Source: Terriglobia bacterium (GTDB lineage: Bacteria; Pseudomonadota; Alphaproteobacteria; Acetobacterales; Acetobacteraceae). From it: a stretch of 46,648 nt of DNA. The notes under the pieces were generated by a model, which made no database searches, was not told the origin of the DNA, and saw only the letters and a program-made list of their open reading frames with translations. Made by a program: the position numbers and the translations under genes. Below are positions 24,444-33,515 of this stretch, piece after piece. The DNA is taken from contig JAIMBF010000017.1 in assembly GCA_023511585.1 (NCBI GenBank), forward strand, positions 1 through 46,648, in the 5' to 3' direction. Within the stretch, counting starts at the first letter, position 1. Every line of letters begins with the position of its first letter.

Positions 24444-24592
24444 GCTCCCACCTTTGCCAAATTCTTGTTTGCCAAATTCTTGCCGCGCGCAGGCCTAAGA
24501 TTAGGCGCCTTCTTTTGCTTGTCTAGAGTCTCTTCCGGCAATTGCAGGGCAAGCAATCCGGGACTACTGAAGGGCCGGAGGGGGGCTTGATC

Positions 24593-25570
24593 ATGCGGAT
24601 TTCGATTTTGGGCGGCGCCGGCTTTATCGGCCGCAAACTGGCAGCAAGGCTGGCTTCCGAGGGCACGCTCGGCGGGCGGGAGATTACCGCCCTCACATTG
24701 TTTGATGTGGCAGCCGCGCCGCGCCCGGAGGCCAAGTTTCCGGTGCATGTGGTGGTCGGGGATTTGGTCGATTTGCCCAAGGAGGCCATCCCTGATGAAA
24801 CCGATATCGTGTTTCACATGGCCGCCGTGGTCAGCGCCGCGGCGGAAGCCGACTACGATTTGGGATGGCGAGTGAATCTGCACGGCACGGAAGCGGTCGT
24901 GCATGCGTGCCGGCGGCTTTCCCGTCCGCCGCGCGTGGTCTTTACCTCTTCCATCGCCACCTTCAGCGGCGGGCAGAACGCGGTCCTGACCGATGATTCC
25001 CGCCAAATTCCAACCGGCAGCTACGGCGCCCAGAAGGCGGCGGCGGAGCTGGTTCTGGCCGATGCGTCTCGGCGCGGCTTTCTCGATGTCGTCTCCTTAC
25101 GCCTGCCGACCATCATCGTGCGTCCCGGCCGGCCCAACAAGGCCGCCAGCAGTTTCATCTCGGCCATTATTCGCGAGCCGCTGCTCGGCTTGCCCACGGA
25201 GCTTCCGGTGCCTGAGGGTTTCGCGGTCTGGGTAGGAAGCACCCGGCGTGTGGTGGAATGGCTCTTGCACGCCGCGGCGATGGATACCAAGCCGCTCGGG
25301 CTCGATCGCAGCATAAACCTGCCGGGCATCAGCGTGACGGTCGCGAAAATGCTCGAGGCCCTGGACGCGGTGAAACCCGGTGCTTCCGCCTTGGTGAAAC
25401 GGGTCGAGGATCCCGTGATCGCCGCCATCGTCTCCGAATGGCCTGCCGCTTTCGAGCCCGTGCGGGCGCGCGCCTTCGGCTTCGCTCCGCATGAACCGCT
25501 CATCGACGTCGTTCGCGCCTTTGTTGAAGACGATCTGGAAGCCACCCGCCGCGAGCGGGGCCTGGCGTGA
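24593..25570 (+). CDS. NAD-dependent epimerase/dehydratase family, D-erythronate dehydrogenase-like
   Basis: A 325-residue extended SDR. It has the NAD motif GGAGFIG (7-13), the catalytic Ser-Ser/Tyr-Lys pattern FTSSIA and SYGAQK, and the C-terminal signature RLPTIIVRPGRPNKAASSF with IIREPL, which is the mark of the DenD family. DenD oxidises D-erythronate to 2-keto-D-erythronate in tetronate catabolism. The usual partners (OtnK kinase, OtnC decarboxylase, a DenD-linked isomerase) are not adjacent, so another sugar acid is possible. GGAG precedes the ATG by twelve bases. The longer open frame adds 17 residues with no conserved features. Confidence 0.83.
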   Translation: MRISILGGAGFIGRKLAARLASEGTLGGREITALTLFDVAAAPRPEAKFPVHVVVGDLVDLPKEAIPDETDIVFHMAAVVSAAAEADYDLGWRVNLHGTEAVVHACRRLSRPPRVVFTSSIATFSGGQNAVLTDDSRQIPTGSYGAQKAAAELVLADASRRGFLDVVSLRLPTIIVRPGRPNKAASSFISAIIREPLLGLPTELPVPEGFAVWVGSTRRVVEWLLHAAAMDTKPLGLDRSINLPGISVTVAKMLEALDAVKPGASALVKRVEDPVIAAIVSEWPAAFEPVRARAFGFAPHEPLIDVVRAFVEDDLEATRRERGLA

Positions 25571-25671
25571 TGCCTCGCCGCTCATCGGCGGGTATGTTCC
25601 GGATCTCGTGCTCCTTTGCTTTTTCATGCGAGCAAATTTCGGCTGCGATGACATATTCCTCCAATCCTCAC

Positions 25672-25713
25672 GGAACGCCCGCCCGTCCGGGCGCTCCGGG
25701 TATCGTTTTGTTT
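25672..25713 (+). terminator. Probable intrinsic terminator after the DenD-like gene
   Basis: A hairpin with arms GGAACGCCCG (25672-25681) and CGGGCGCTCC (25688-25697), ten pairs with one mismatch and a six-base loop, is followed by the T-rich CGTTTTGTTT (25704-25713). It lies about 100 bases past the stop codon and upstream of the ClC leader. Confidence 0.5.
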
Positions 25714-25768
25714 AAAGAGAAAGCCTACGATCACGCGTGAGCATCACGTTTTCCAAAGCCGGTATCGC

Positions 25769-25782
25769 CTCCTGCACAGGAG
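25769..25782 (+). promoter_or_regulatory. Hairpin holding the ribosome binding site of the leader ORF
   Basis: CTCCT (25769-25773), a GCAC loop and AGGAG (25778-25782) form a small hairpin. AGGAG is the Shine-Dalgarno sequence of the leader ORF that starts at 25793, ten bases on. Pairing would hide it from ribosomes. The stem is short, so any effect would be modest. Confidence 0.4.
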
Positions 25783-25792
25783 AAGAATTTTC

Positions 25793-25849
25793 ATGGCGCG
25801 GCTGAGGGTTTTCCCTGCGCCGGCGGACGGAGCGGAAAGGGCGGAGTAA
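25793..25849 (+). CDS. Short leader peptide overlapping the ClC gene start
   Basis: An 18-codon frame with AGGAG ten bases upstream ends in TAA whose last base is the A of the ClC start codon (TAATG). The predicted peptide, MARLRVFPAPADGAERAE, has no known match to me. The strong ribosome binding site, the one-base overlap and the hairpin over that site suggest translational coupling rather than a functional peptide. It may be chance, since the ClC gene also has a GGCGGAG just before its ATG. Confidence 0.4.
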   Translation: MARLRVFPAPADGAERAE

Positions 25850-27723
25850 TGGCTATGTTCCCGAGCAGCGGGGAGGTGGCCTCAGTCAAACAAGCGGCGG
25901 AAATAGCCGGCGCACAGCAAAGAGCGGGTGCCGCGCGCGAGAGCGGCACGCGCGTCCGGCTGCGTCGCCGCCGCTTCAGCGATGCTCTTTTCCACGCCCC
26001 GCAAACTTTGCGGGCGCTGGTACGCACCGACGAGCTTTGGTTGGTCGTCTTGGCCGCTTTCGTCGGCTTCGGCGCCGGTTTGGTAGTGGTGGCGATGAAC
26101 ACCGTCATGCAGGCCATGCACCAGGTGCTCTTCGGCCTGCATGCAGGCGAACGCTTGAGCGCGGTCACCACTTTAAGCCCCGTGCGCATGATCCTCGTTC
26201 CCACGCTCGGCGGGCTTTGCTTCGGCCTCCTCGGCCTCTTGATCGCGCGTCAATGGCCGCGGCGGTCGGTGGACCCGATCGAGGCAAACGCTCTGCACGG
26301 CGGCCGCATGTCGCTGACGGAAAGCCTGATCGTCGTGATCCAGACCATCTTCTCAAGCGGCGTCGGCGCTTCGGTCGGGTTGGAAGCGGGGTATACGCAG
26401 ATGGGCTCGGCCATCGGTTCCCGCCTCGGCCGGTTTTTTCGCGTCCGACGCAATGACCTGCGCCTGCTGGTAGGCTGCGGCGCCGCCGGTGCCATCGGGG
26501 CTGCGTTCAATGCGCCGCTGACCGGCGCGTTTTACGCCTTTGAACTGATTATCGGCAATTACACCCTCGCCATGCTGGCGCCCGTGGTGGTGGCTTCCAT
26601 CGTGGCGATCGCCGTCACCCGTGCGCTTTTGGGCGATATCGGCGGGTTTCAGGTAGAACTTCCCAACGTCATCCGCCCCATCGATTATCTGCCGCTGGTT
26701 GCGCTTGGCATGCTCTGCGCGCTCTTCGGCATTGTGGTCATGCGCGGCGTCACCCTTGCGGAAAACGCCTTCCGGAAAACCGGCATTCCCGTTTGGCTCC
26801 GCCCGGCGGTCGGCGGTCTGATCGTGGGTCTGCTCGGCCTCGAGGCACCGCAGGTCTTTTCGTCCGGGCACGGGGCGCTGCATGTCGGCATCGATATCGC
26901 CTATCCGCTCAAGCAGCTGGCCGTGATGCTGCTCTTCAAAGCCATCGCGTCCGCGGTTTCCGTCGGCGCCGGCTTCCGCGGCGGCTTGTTCTTCGCCTCG
27001 CTCTTTCTGGGGGCTATGCTCGGAAAGCTCTTTTTCGGCGGGCTTGATCTCATTGCCGCGGCCGATACGCCGCCGATGATCGTCTGCGCGCTTGTCGGCA
27101 TGGGCTCCATGGCCACCGCCATTGTCGGCGGGCCGCTGACGATGGCGCTGCTCGCGTTGGAAAGCACGGGCAGCCTTTCGCTCACCATTGCCGTGCTGGC
27201 CGCCTCCGTGGTCTCCGCCATGACCGTTCGCCGCATCTTCGGCTACTCCTTCGCGACCTGGCGGTTCCATCTGCGCGGCGAGGCCATTCGCAGCGCCATC
27301 GATATCGGTTGGATGCGCAATCTCACCGTCGGCCGCATGATGCGCCGCGATGTCCGCACGGTTCACGCCGATATGTCGGTGGCCGCGTTTCGCCGGGACT
27401 TTCCTCTCGGCGCGACGCAGCGGGTGGTGGTGGTGGACCGCGCGGGCCGTTATGCCGGAATTGTTCTCGTGCCCGAGGCGCACGCCGTCGAATGCACCGC
27501 CAACCGGGTTTCGGAATTGCTGCACTATCAAAATGTGATGCTCTTCCCTCAAATGAACGTCAAAGAAGCGATTGCGGTCTTCGAAAATGCCGAGGCGGAC
27601 GCCTTGGCCGTGGTCGATAACCCGGAATCGCGCCGCGTGTTGGGCATCTTGACAGAGCAATATCTGCTCCGGCGTTACGCCGAGGAGCTTGACCAGCGAC
27701 GGCGCGAGCTTTCGGGAGAGTAA
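25849..27723 (+). CDS. ClC-family chloride channel/transporter with C-terminal CBS domains
   Basis: A 624-residue ClC protein. A basic N-terminal tail (about 1-60) precedes ten or more membrane helices (about 62-460). The gating-glutamate region is GVGASVGLEAGYTQ instead of the classical GREGP, and the GxFxP loop appears as GGLFFAS, so the ion-pathway motifs are divergent although the glutamate is present. NAPLTGAFYAFELI is well conserved. A cytoplasmic part (about 480-610) contains two CBS-like repeats (MRRDVRTVHADMSVAAF, then VMLFPQMNVKEAIAVF), which usually bind adenine nucleotides. Whether it is a channel or a Cl-/H+ exchanger cannot be told from sequence. Confidence 0.92.
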   Translation: MAMFPSSGEVASVKQAAEIAGAQQRAGAARESGTRVRLRRRRFSDALFHAPQTLRALVRTDELWLVVLAAFVGFGAGLVVVAMNTVMQAMHQVLFGLHAGERLSAVTTLSPVRMILVPTLGGLCFGLLGLLIARQWPRRSVDPIEANALHGGRMSLTESLIVVIQTIFSSGVGASVGLEAGYTQMGSAIGSRLGRFFRVRRNDLRLLVGCGAAGAIGAAFNAPLTGAFYAFELIIGNYTLAMLAPVVVASIVAIAVTRALLGDIGGFQVELPNVIRPIDYLPLVALGMLCALFGIVVMRGVTLAENAFRKTGIPVWLRPAVGGLIVGLLGLEAPQVFSSGHGALHVGIDIAYPLKQLAVMLLFKAIASAVSVGAGFRGGLFFASLFLGAMLGKLFFGGLDLIAAADTPPMIVCALVGMGSMATAIVGGPLTMALLALESTGSLSLTIAVLAASVVSAMTVRRIFGYSFATWRFHLRGEAIRSAIDIGWMRNLTVGRMMRRDVRTVHADMSVAAFRRDFPLGATQRVVVVDRAGRYAGIVLVPEAHAVECTANRVSELLHYQNVMLFPQMNVKEAIAVFENAEADALAVVDNPESRRVLGILTEQYLLRRYAEELDQRRRELSGE

Positions 27724-27813
27724 ACAAATTTCAATCATAGGTTGCGAAATTGACCTTTGCTTAACCTTTAATTGATAGACCGGCAGAACCCCGTCAGAAA
27801 ACGTCTGCCGATC

Positions 27814-30800
27814 ATGTCCGCAACCGTAAAGGACTATTGGCTTGCCGGCTCCGGTTCATGGAGTACGGCCGCGAACTGGAGCGCCGGCGTCCCCGGCGCG
27901 AACCAGGCGGCGGTTTTTCCGGGTAGCGCAACGCTGACCGTCGGCTTTTCCATCACCGACAGCATCGCCCTGCTGCTCGATTCCGGCGATCCGGCACTCA
28001 CGCTGGCGCTCTCCGCCGGCACCTTGGCGCTGGCCGATGGCGGGGCGTTCAGCGGAACCATCAGCCAAACCGGCGGCACGCTGGCGCTGAACGGCGGTCT
28101 GCTGGAAGTCGCCGGGCCCTACACCGCCTCCGGCGGAGCGCTGCAAATCGCTTCCGGCGCCACCTACGACCTACTCGCCGATGTGCCGTTAACGGGCGGG
28201 TTCATCAACAACGCGGGGGTGTTGGAAAAAACCGGCAGCACCGGCATCAGCACGCTTTCCGGCACGCTGAAAGATACCGGCACCATCACGGTGGCCGAAG
28301 GCACGCTGGACTTTACCTCCGGCACGGCCACACTCAGCGGTCCCTTGGAGGGTGGGGGTGAATTCGAAATCACCGGCGGCACCGTTACCCTTGCCGCCGG
28401 GGCCACGCTCGGCGTCGGCACACTCGCCGCTTTCGGCTCGGGCACGGACCTCGTGCTCACCAGCAGTTTTTCGGATTCCGGCGCGTTTGAGCTCGGCCAG
28501 TTCGCCACGCTCTCTCTGGGCGGCAAGACCTTCACCGCTCTCGGTCCGGTGGTTTTGGCGGGCACCGTGCTGCCCTACGGCACGCTGGATCTCGCCGGCA
28601 ATGCCGAAATCATCGGCGCCACCGTCAACCCCGGCGTGGTGCTGCAAGATGCCGGAACCGTCACGCAGCCCGGCTCATTGACGCTCGGCAATTCCAGCGG
28701 CGGAACAACACGGCTCAACATCAACTCCGGCGCCGTTTACACGCTCGAAGGCAGCGCCGTGATCAACGGTTATTCTTCGGCAAGCGTTCTGAACGCGGGC
28801 ACGCTTGCCGTTGCCGGCGGAGAGGCATCCGCGCCGGCGATCGGCGCCGCTTTCTCCAATTCCGGAACCATCTCCGTAGCCGCCGGCACGCTGGATCTCG
28901 GCGGGCCGACAATAACCTTGGGCGGCGTGGTCACCGGCGCCGGCACGCTGGTCTTGGGCGGCAATACCATCAACCTCGCCGCGGGGCTCACCGCCGCGGT
29001 TGGCGGTCTCGTTCTCAACGGCATCAACAGCACGGCAACGCTCTCGGAGAACTTGCCGTATTCGGGCGCTTTCGTGCTCGGCGCCGGCGTGCCGCTCTAC
29101 GGCGAGGGCCATACCTTAACCCTCTCCGGCAGCGCCACGCTTGCGGGGAAGTTTGTCGGCTCCGGCACGCTGGCCGTTTCCGGCGCGGCCGAGATCGGCG
29201 GCTTTACCCTCGCCGCCGGCGCAACGCTCGCCGATAGCGGCACCATCGGCCAGGACAGCAATATCTTTCTCGGCACCACGACATCCGATACCGCAACCTT
29301 GGCGATCGCATCCGGCGGAGGTTGGAATATCCGCGATGATGCCAGCATTCTCGGCACCGCGAACACCGTCATCAACAATGCCGGCCAGCTTGCCAAGCTC
29401 GGTTTGGCCGGAACGAGCCTTCTGAATGCGAAACTTCAGAACAGCGGAACGGTCCTCGTCGCCGCGGGCACCCTGGAACTCGGCCAATCCGTCACCAACA
29501 CTGCGCTTATCAGCGTGGCGGAAGGCGAGCTCATCACAGAGGGCGCGGTCTCTGCGAGCTCGGGCCAAAGCGGCAGCATTTCGCTCGGCAATAATGCCAC
29601 ACTTGCGGTTTTTGCCTCGATCGCCCCGCAAGAGACGATCGCCTTCGCCGGCACCGCGGATCTTTTGCAACTCCATGCCCCGGGGCAGTTCGGCGCCGCC
29701 GTTACCGGCTTCGGCGTCGGGGATACCATCGATCTTCCGGGCTTGATAGCCAACAGCTTCAGCTATACCGCCGGCACGCTCACACTCTTCGATACCATCG
29801 GCACCACCGTCACCACGGTGGCCAGTCTCGCGCTCCCGGGGCTTGCCAATCCCTCGTCCCTCGCGCTGCTGGCCGATGGGCAAGGCGGAACCGAGCTGGT
29901 TTTGAATCATTCCGGCCCCGCCTACAGCGGCCCCACGCAAACGATTACGGGGGCGACATGGGAAGCGGCAAGCGGCAGCTGGACGCTCGCTTCCAACTGG
30001 CTGGAAACCGGCGGGGCGAGCAGCGTGCCCGGTGCTGCCAATTCCGTGCTGGTGCCGACGCAAAGCGGCGCCACCATCAGCTATGACACCACCGATACCA
30101 TCGCATCCTTGCAAGGCGGCGCCGGCAGCACGTTGGCCATCACCGGCGGCAGCTTGGTGATCGAAGGGGGCGGCACCTGGAGCGGCGCGCTCAGCCTCGG
30201 CGCGGGCCTTTTCGATGCGGTCAGCGGGCTTGCGTTCGCCGGCCCGGTGGTCGCCGCCAATGCGACAACGCTGGAGGTCGATAGCGGCACCTTATCCCTC
30301 AACGGCGGCACTCTCGCCGGTACATTGACAGGCGCGGGAGAGGCGTTGGTCGCCGGGTCGAACGTGCTCACTTTAGCGTCGGGGTTTTCCGATTCCACGG
30401 CCACGCTGGTGGTGGGCTCGGGCAGCGGTTCGCTGGCCCTGGCCACCTCGCTCGCATTCGGCGGGGTCTTTGAACAAACGAACACCGCAGGACCGGCGGA
30501 GACAATTTTCCTAGGCGGCAACACGCTCACCTTGAGCGGGCTTTCCACCTTGGCCGGGCCGGTGGCGGGCTCCGGCCTTTTGGATCTCACCGGCAACTCC
30601 GTTTGGAACGGATTGACCGCAGCAAGCGGCGTGAGCATCGCGGATCTCGGCACGGTGACCGTCGCGGGCTCGGCAAGCCTTGGCGGGCCGGCAAGCATCG
30701 CTGCCGGCGCAAGCCTCAACATCGCTGCCGATATCACGCTTTCCGCCGCAACGCTCAGCAATGCCGGCCTCTTGGAAGCTACCGATGAGGCGTTGCAATC

Positions 30801-33483
30801 CGTCCTCGCCGCGCCCTTGCAAAGCACCGGCACTATTCTCTCCCAGGCCGGAACGCTCACCCTCGGCGGTTCGGGGGCCGATAGCCTGGCCGGCGCCTTG
30901 CAAGGTGCAGGGGCCATTGCCTTGGCCGCTCAGGGAAACACCACCCTCGCGCCGGGGCTTTCGCTGAGCGTGGCAAATCTCGAGCTCGCAGGCGGTGAGA
31001 TTTTTCTGCAAAGCGCGGAAAGCTTCGGCGGCGCATTTTCGCTCGGCCCCTATGCCACGCTCGCGCTCGGCGGAGAGACACTCTCGCTTTCCGGCAACGC
31101 CGCCTTGAACGGAACGCTCACCGCTGCGGGTTCGTTGGTGGTCGGTGCGAGCGCGGATGCCAACGGCCTGGCGCTCTCGGGCCCAGCCAATCTTGTTGAT
31201 GCCGGAACAATCACCCAGGACGGCATGGTCAGCCTCGGGCTCGGCAGTTCCGATTCGCCGCAACTGCAAATCCTCGCCGGCGCCGGCTACGAAATCGTGG
31301 ATGACACCAATCTGTTGGGTGCAGGCTCCGGTGCGATCGTCAACAATGGCCTGTTCGCCAAAACCGGCACCGGCGGCGTCAGCTATGTCACGGCCCAATT
31401 CACAAATTCGGGAACGCTCAACGTAGCATCGGGCACGCTTGCCCTGCAGGGCACGCGCAACAGCCTCGGCGGCACCATCGAAGGACCGGGGCAGCTGGTC
31501 ATCGCCGCCCCGGTCTCCGCCACGTTGCAGCCGGGCGTCGTGCTTTCGGTGGCCACCTTCGAGGCCGCCGGCGGCGCCGCACTCACGCTTACCGCCAACG
31601 AAACCTATGCAGGCAACTTCGTTCTCGGCCAGGGCGCAACCGTCAATCTCGCCGCGCATACGCTCTCCGTGACCGGCCCGAGCGCGCTGCAAGGGCTTGT
31701 GATGGGCTCCGGCGCCTTGAGCGTGAGCGGCTCTGCCGAAGCAAACGGGTTGCAGATCGGCGGCGGTGGCACCATTTCGCTGGCCGGCAGTTTGCTGGCC
31801 GATGGCGATGTCACGCTCGGCACCGGCAGCGATGTCGGTATTCTCGATATCCTCGCCGGCGGAACCTACACGCTGCTCAGTGATAACGGAATTCTGGCCG
31901 ACGGCAGCACGATCCTCAACAATGCCGGGCTTTTGCAAAAAATCGGCGCGCTCGGCACCAGTTCCATCACCGTTCCCCTCGACAATACCGGCACGATTTT
32001 CGCCACCAACGGCACTTTGGCATTGCTCGGAAATGTCTGGAACGATGCCACGATCGCATCGGAAGGCGGCACCGTGACCATCGGCTCTACTCTGGTCGCC
32101 GATAGTTCCAAGACCGGAACGGTGTTGATCAACGGCGGTGAGGTTTTACTGCAGCAAGGCGCCGCCAGCTCACAGACGATCGGGTTCGGCGCTGCCGGCG
32201 GCACGCTCGCGCTTGCCAAGCCGAATACCGTGCTCGGCACAATCAACGGATTTTCCGCGGGCAATACCATAGACTTGGTGAACCTCGGCTTCGCGCCGGC
32301 AAACGAAAGCGTGACATGGCAAGCGGGCACCCTGAGCGTGACCAATTTGGGCACGCTCGCCGCGGTCTTGAACGTTCCCGGAAATTTCTCTGCAAATTCC
32401 TTTACCCTCGTTGCCGACGGCACCGGCGGCACGGATATCGTCACCTCCGTTCCGTGTTTCGCGGAAGGAACACGCATTGCCACGCCAAAGGGCATGCGCC
32501 CGGTGGAAGCACTTGATGTCGGTGAGAGCGTTCTTACGGCAAACGGGCAACAGCGGCAGATTATTTGGATCGGGAAACGTTGGGTGGACTGTCGGCGCCA
32601 TCCCGAGCCCGAAAAAGTCTTTCCGGTGCGCATTCGTGCCGGTGCCTTCGGGCCGCATCTGCCGGCAGAGGACGTGCTGCTCTCGCCCGATCACGCGGTC
32701 TGGGCGGAAGGCGTGTTGATTCCGGTCCGGCATTTGATCAACGGCGTCAGCATTCGCCGGGAGCATCAACAGCAGATCTGTTACTACCATATCGAGCTGG
32801 CTTCCCACGAGCTTTTGCTCGCGGAAGGGCTTGCCGTGGAAAGTTATCTCGATTGCGGCAATCGGCATCAGTTTGAAGGCGGCGGCATCGGCCTCGCGCT
32901 GCATGCCGATTTCGCACCCGTTACGGCACGAACCGGCCTTGCCCCGCGCATCACTGCCGGCGCGCCGTTGCACCGCGCCAAAGCGCGGCTATTTGCGGTA
33001 CTCCGCGGCCGCGGTTGGCGGGTGGTGGAATCCACCGATCTGCAAATTGTGGCGGGCTTGCACCGGCTTTCCCCTGTTTCCCGCCACCGGAACACGCTGC
33101 GGTTTCTGGTTCCTGGGGGAAGCTCGCGCTTATGGGTTCTCTCCGAGCGTTTCGTGCCCGCCGAGGTTTCCGCCGAAGCCGAAGACGAACGCATCCTCGG
33201 CGTGGCGATCTCTGAAATTTTCGTGGATGGGCATCCCGTGCCGTTGAACGCCGCGGTTTTTGGCCGTGGGTTTTATGCGCTGGAGGAAAGCGAAGTCGGC
33301 AGCTGGCGCTGGACAAGCGGAAGCGGCGAATTTCTCCTGGGGCAGAACGCGCCCGCGCACCCCTTCACGCTCGATCTCGTCATTCAGGCGTTTCCGCGTC
33401 GATGGGATCAAAGGCCGGCATTACCGGCCTTTGATCCGTCTGCCCCCTCCATCGCGTCGCGCCGCGAGGCGGTTGGCGCTTGA
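27814..33483 (+). CDS. Giant repeat-rich surface protein with C-terminal Hint domain
   Basis: A 1889-residue Ala/Gly/Thr/Ser/Leu-rich protein, probably a beta-helix. It has two blocks, each opening with a W-x6-W-x5-W module (Trp9/16/22 and Trp716/723/729). Each then carries three copies of a repeat about 195 residues long, marked by NAG-L...NsGTi.va.GTL (landmarks at 130, 324, 519 and 979, 1175, 1366), and closes with a GxxxDTIDLxxL segment. The Hint_2 domain begins at Cys1548 (CFAEGTRI), includes His1627 (SPDHAVW) and ends near CGNR (1681-1684). A 200-residue tail follows. Hint domains can self-cleave, as in Hedgehog and inteins. There is no obvious signal peptide. The start is the ATG at 27814; a TTG at 27772 is an alternative. 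Confidence 0.88.
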   Translation: MSATVKDYWLAGSGSWSTAANWSAGVPGANQAAVFPGSATLTVGFSITDSIALLLDSGDPALTLALSAGTLALADGGAFSGTISQTGGTLALNGGLLEVAGPYTASGGALQIASGATYDLLADVPLTGGFINNAGVLEKTGSTGISTLSGTLKDTGTITVAEGTLDFTSGTATLSGPLEGGGEFEITGGTVTLAAGATLGVGTLAAFGSGTDLVLTSSFSDSGAFELGQFATLSLGGKTFTALGPVVLAGTVLPYGTLDLAGNAEIIGATVNPGVVLQDAGTVTQPGSLTLGNSSGGTTRLNINSGAVYTLEGSAVINGYSSASVLNAGTLAVAGGEASAPAIGAAFSNSGTISVAAGTLDLGGPTITLGGVVTGAGTLVLGGNTINLAAGLTAAVGGLVLNGINSTATLSENLPYSGAFVLGAGVPLYGEGHTLTLSGSATLAGKFVGSGTLAVSGAAEIGGFTLAAGATLADSGTIGQDSNIFLGTTTSDTATLAIASGGGWNIRDDASILGTANTVINNAGQLAKLGLAGTSLLNAKLQNSGTVLVAAGTLELGQSVTNTALISVAEGELITEGAVSASSGQSGSISLGNNATLAVFASIAPQETIAFAGTADLLQLHAPGQFGAAVTGFGVGDTIDLPGLIANSFSYTAGTLTLFDTIGTTVTTVASLALPGLANPSSLALLADGQGGTELVLNHSGPAYSGPTQTITGATWEAASGSWTLASNWLETGGASSVPGAANSVLVPTQSGATISYDTTDTIASLQGGAGSTLAITGGSLVIEGGGTWSGALSLGAGLFDAVSGLAFAGPVVAANATTLEVDSGTLSLNGGTLAGTLTGAGEALVAGSNVLTLASGFSDSTATLVVGSGSGSLALATSLAFGGVFEQTNTAGPAETIFLGGNTLTLSGLSTLAGPVAGSGLLDLTGNSVWNGLTAASGVSIADLGTVTVAGSASLGGPASIAAGASLNIAADITLSAATLSNAGLLEATDEALQSVLAAPLQSTGTILSQAGTLTLGGSGADSLAGALQGAGAIALAAQGNTTLAPGLSLSVANLELAGGEIFLQSAESFGGAFSLGPYATLALGGETLSLSGNAALNGTLTAAGSLVVGASADANGLALSGPANLVDAGTITQDGMVSLGLGSSDSPQLQILAGAGYEIVDDTNLLGAGSGAIVNNGLFAKTGTGGVSYVTAQFTNSGTLNVASGTLALQGTRNSLGGTIEGPGQLVIAAPVSATLQPGVVLSVATFEAAGGAALTLTANETYAGNFVLGQGATVNLAAHTLSVTGPSALQGLVMGSGALSVSGSAEANGLQIGGGGTISLAGSLLADGDVTLGTGSDVGILDILAGGTYTLLSDNGILADGSTILNNAGLLQKIGALGTSSITVPLDNTGTIFATNGTLALLGNVWNDATIASEGGTVTIGSTLVADSSKTGTVLINGGEVLLQQGAASSQTIGFGAAGGTLALAKPNTVLGTINGFSAGNTIDLVNLGFAPANESVTWQAGTLSVTNLGTLAAVLNVPGNFSANSFTLVADGTGGTDIVTSVPCFAEGTRIATPKGMRPVEALDVGESVLTANGQQRQIIWIGKRWVDCRRHPEPEKVFPVRIRAGAFGPHLPAEDVLLSPDHAVWAEGVLIPVRHLINGVSIRREHQQQICYYHIELASHELLLAEGLAVESYLDCGNRHQFEGGGIGLALHADFAPVTARTGLAPRITAGAPLHRAKARLFAVLRGRGWRVVESTDLQIVAGLHRLSPVSRHRNTLRFLVPGGSSRLWVLSERFVPAEVSAEAEDERILGVAISEIFVDGHPVPLNAAVFGRGFYALEESEVGSWRWTSGSGEFLLGQNAPAHPFTLDLVIQAFPRRWDQRPALPAFDPSAPSIASRREAVGA
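33405..33437 (+). repeat. Perfect 14-bp inverted repeat inside the 3' end of the Hint gene
   Basis: GGATCAAAGGCCGG (33405-33418) and CCGGCCTTTGATCC (33424-33437) are exact complements around CATTA. The hairpin ends 44 bases before the stop codon. It is not followed by a T-run, so a simple terminator is unlikely. It could stabilise the 3' end or slow ribosomes. Confidence 0.85.
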
Positions 33484-33488
33484 CGATT

Positions 33489-33510
33489 ACCAAGCCTTGG
33501 TTCTTTTTTT
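33489..33510 (+). terminator. Weak terminator candidate after the Hint gene
   Basis: ACCAA-GCC-TTGGT (33489-33501) forms a five-base-pair stem directly followed by TCTTTTTTT (to 33510), six bases after the stop codon. The stem is short, but the T-run is among the longest in the window. Confidence 0.35.
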
Positions 33511-33515
33511 CTCCC

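Noticed and set aside
27814-33483. CRISPR-like or minisatellite DNA repeats in the giant gene
   Set aside because: Repetition is at protein level with diverged DNA; there are no regular short direct repeats with unique spacers.
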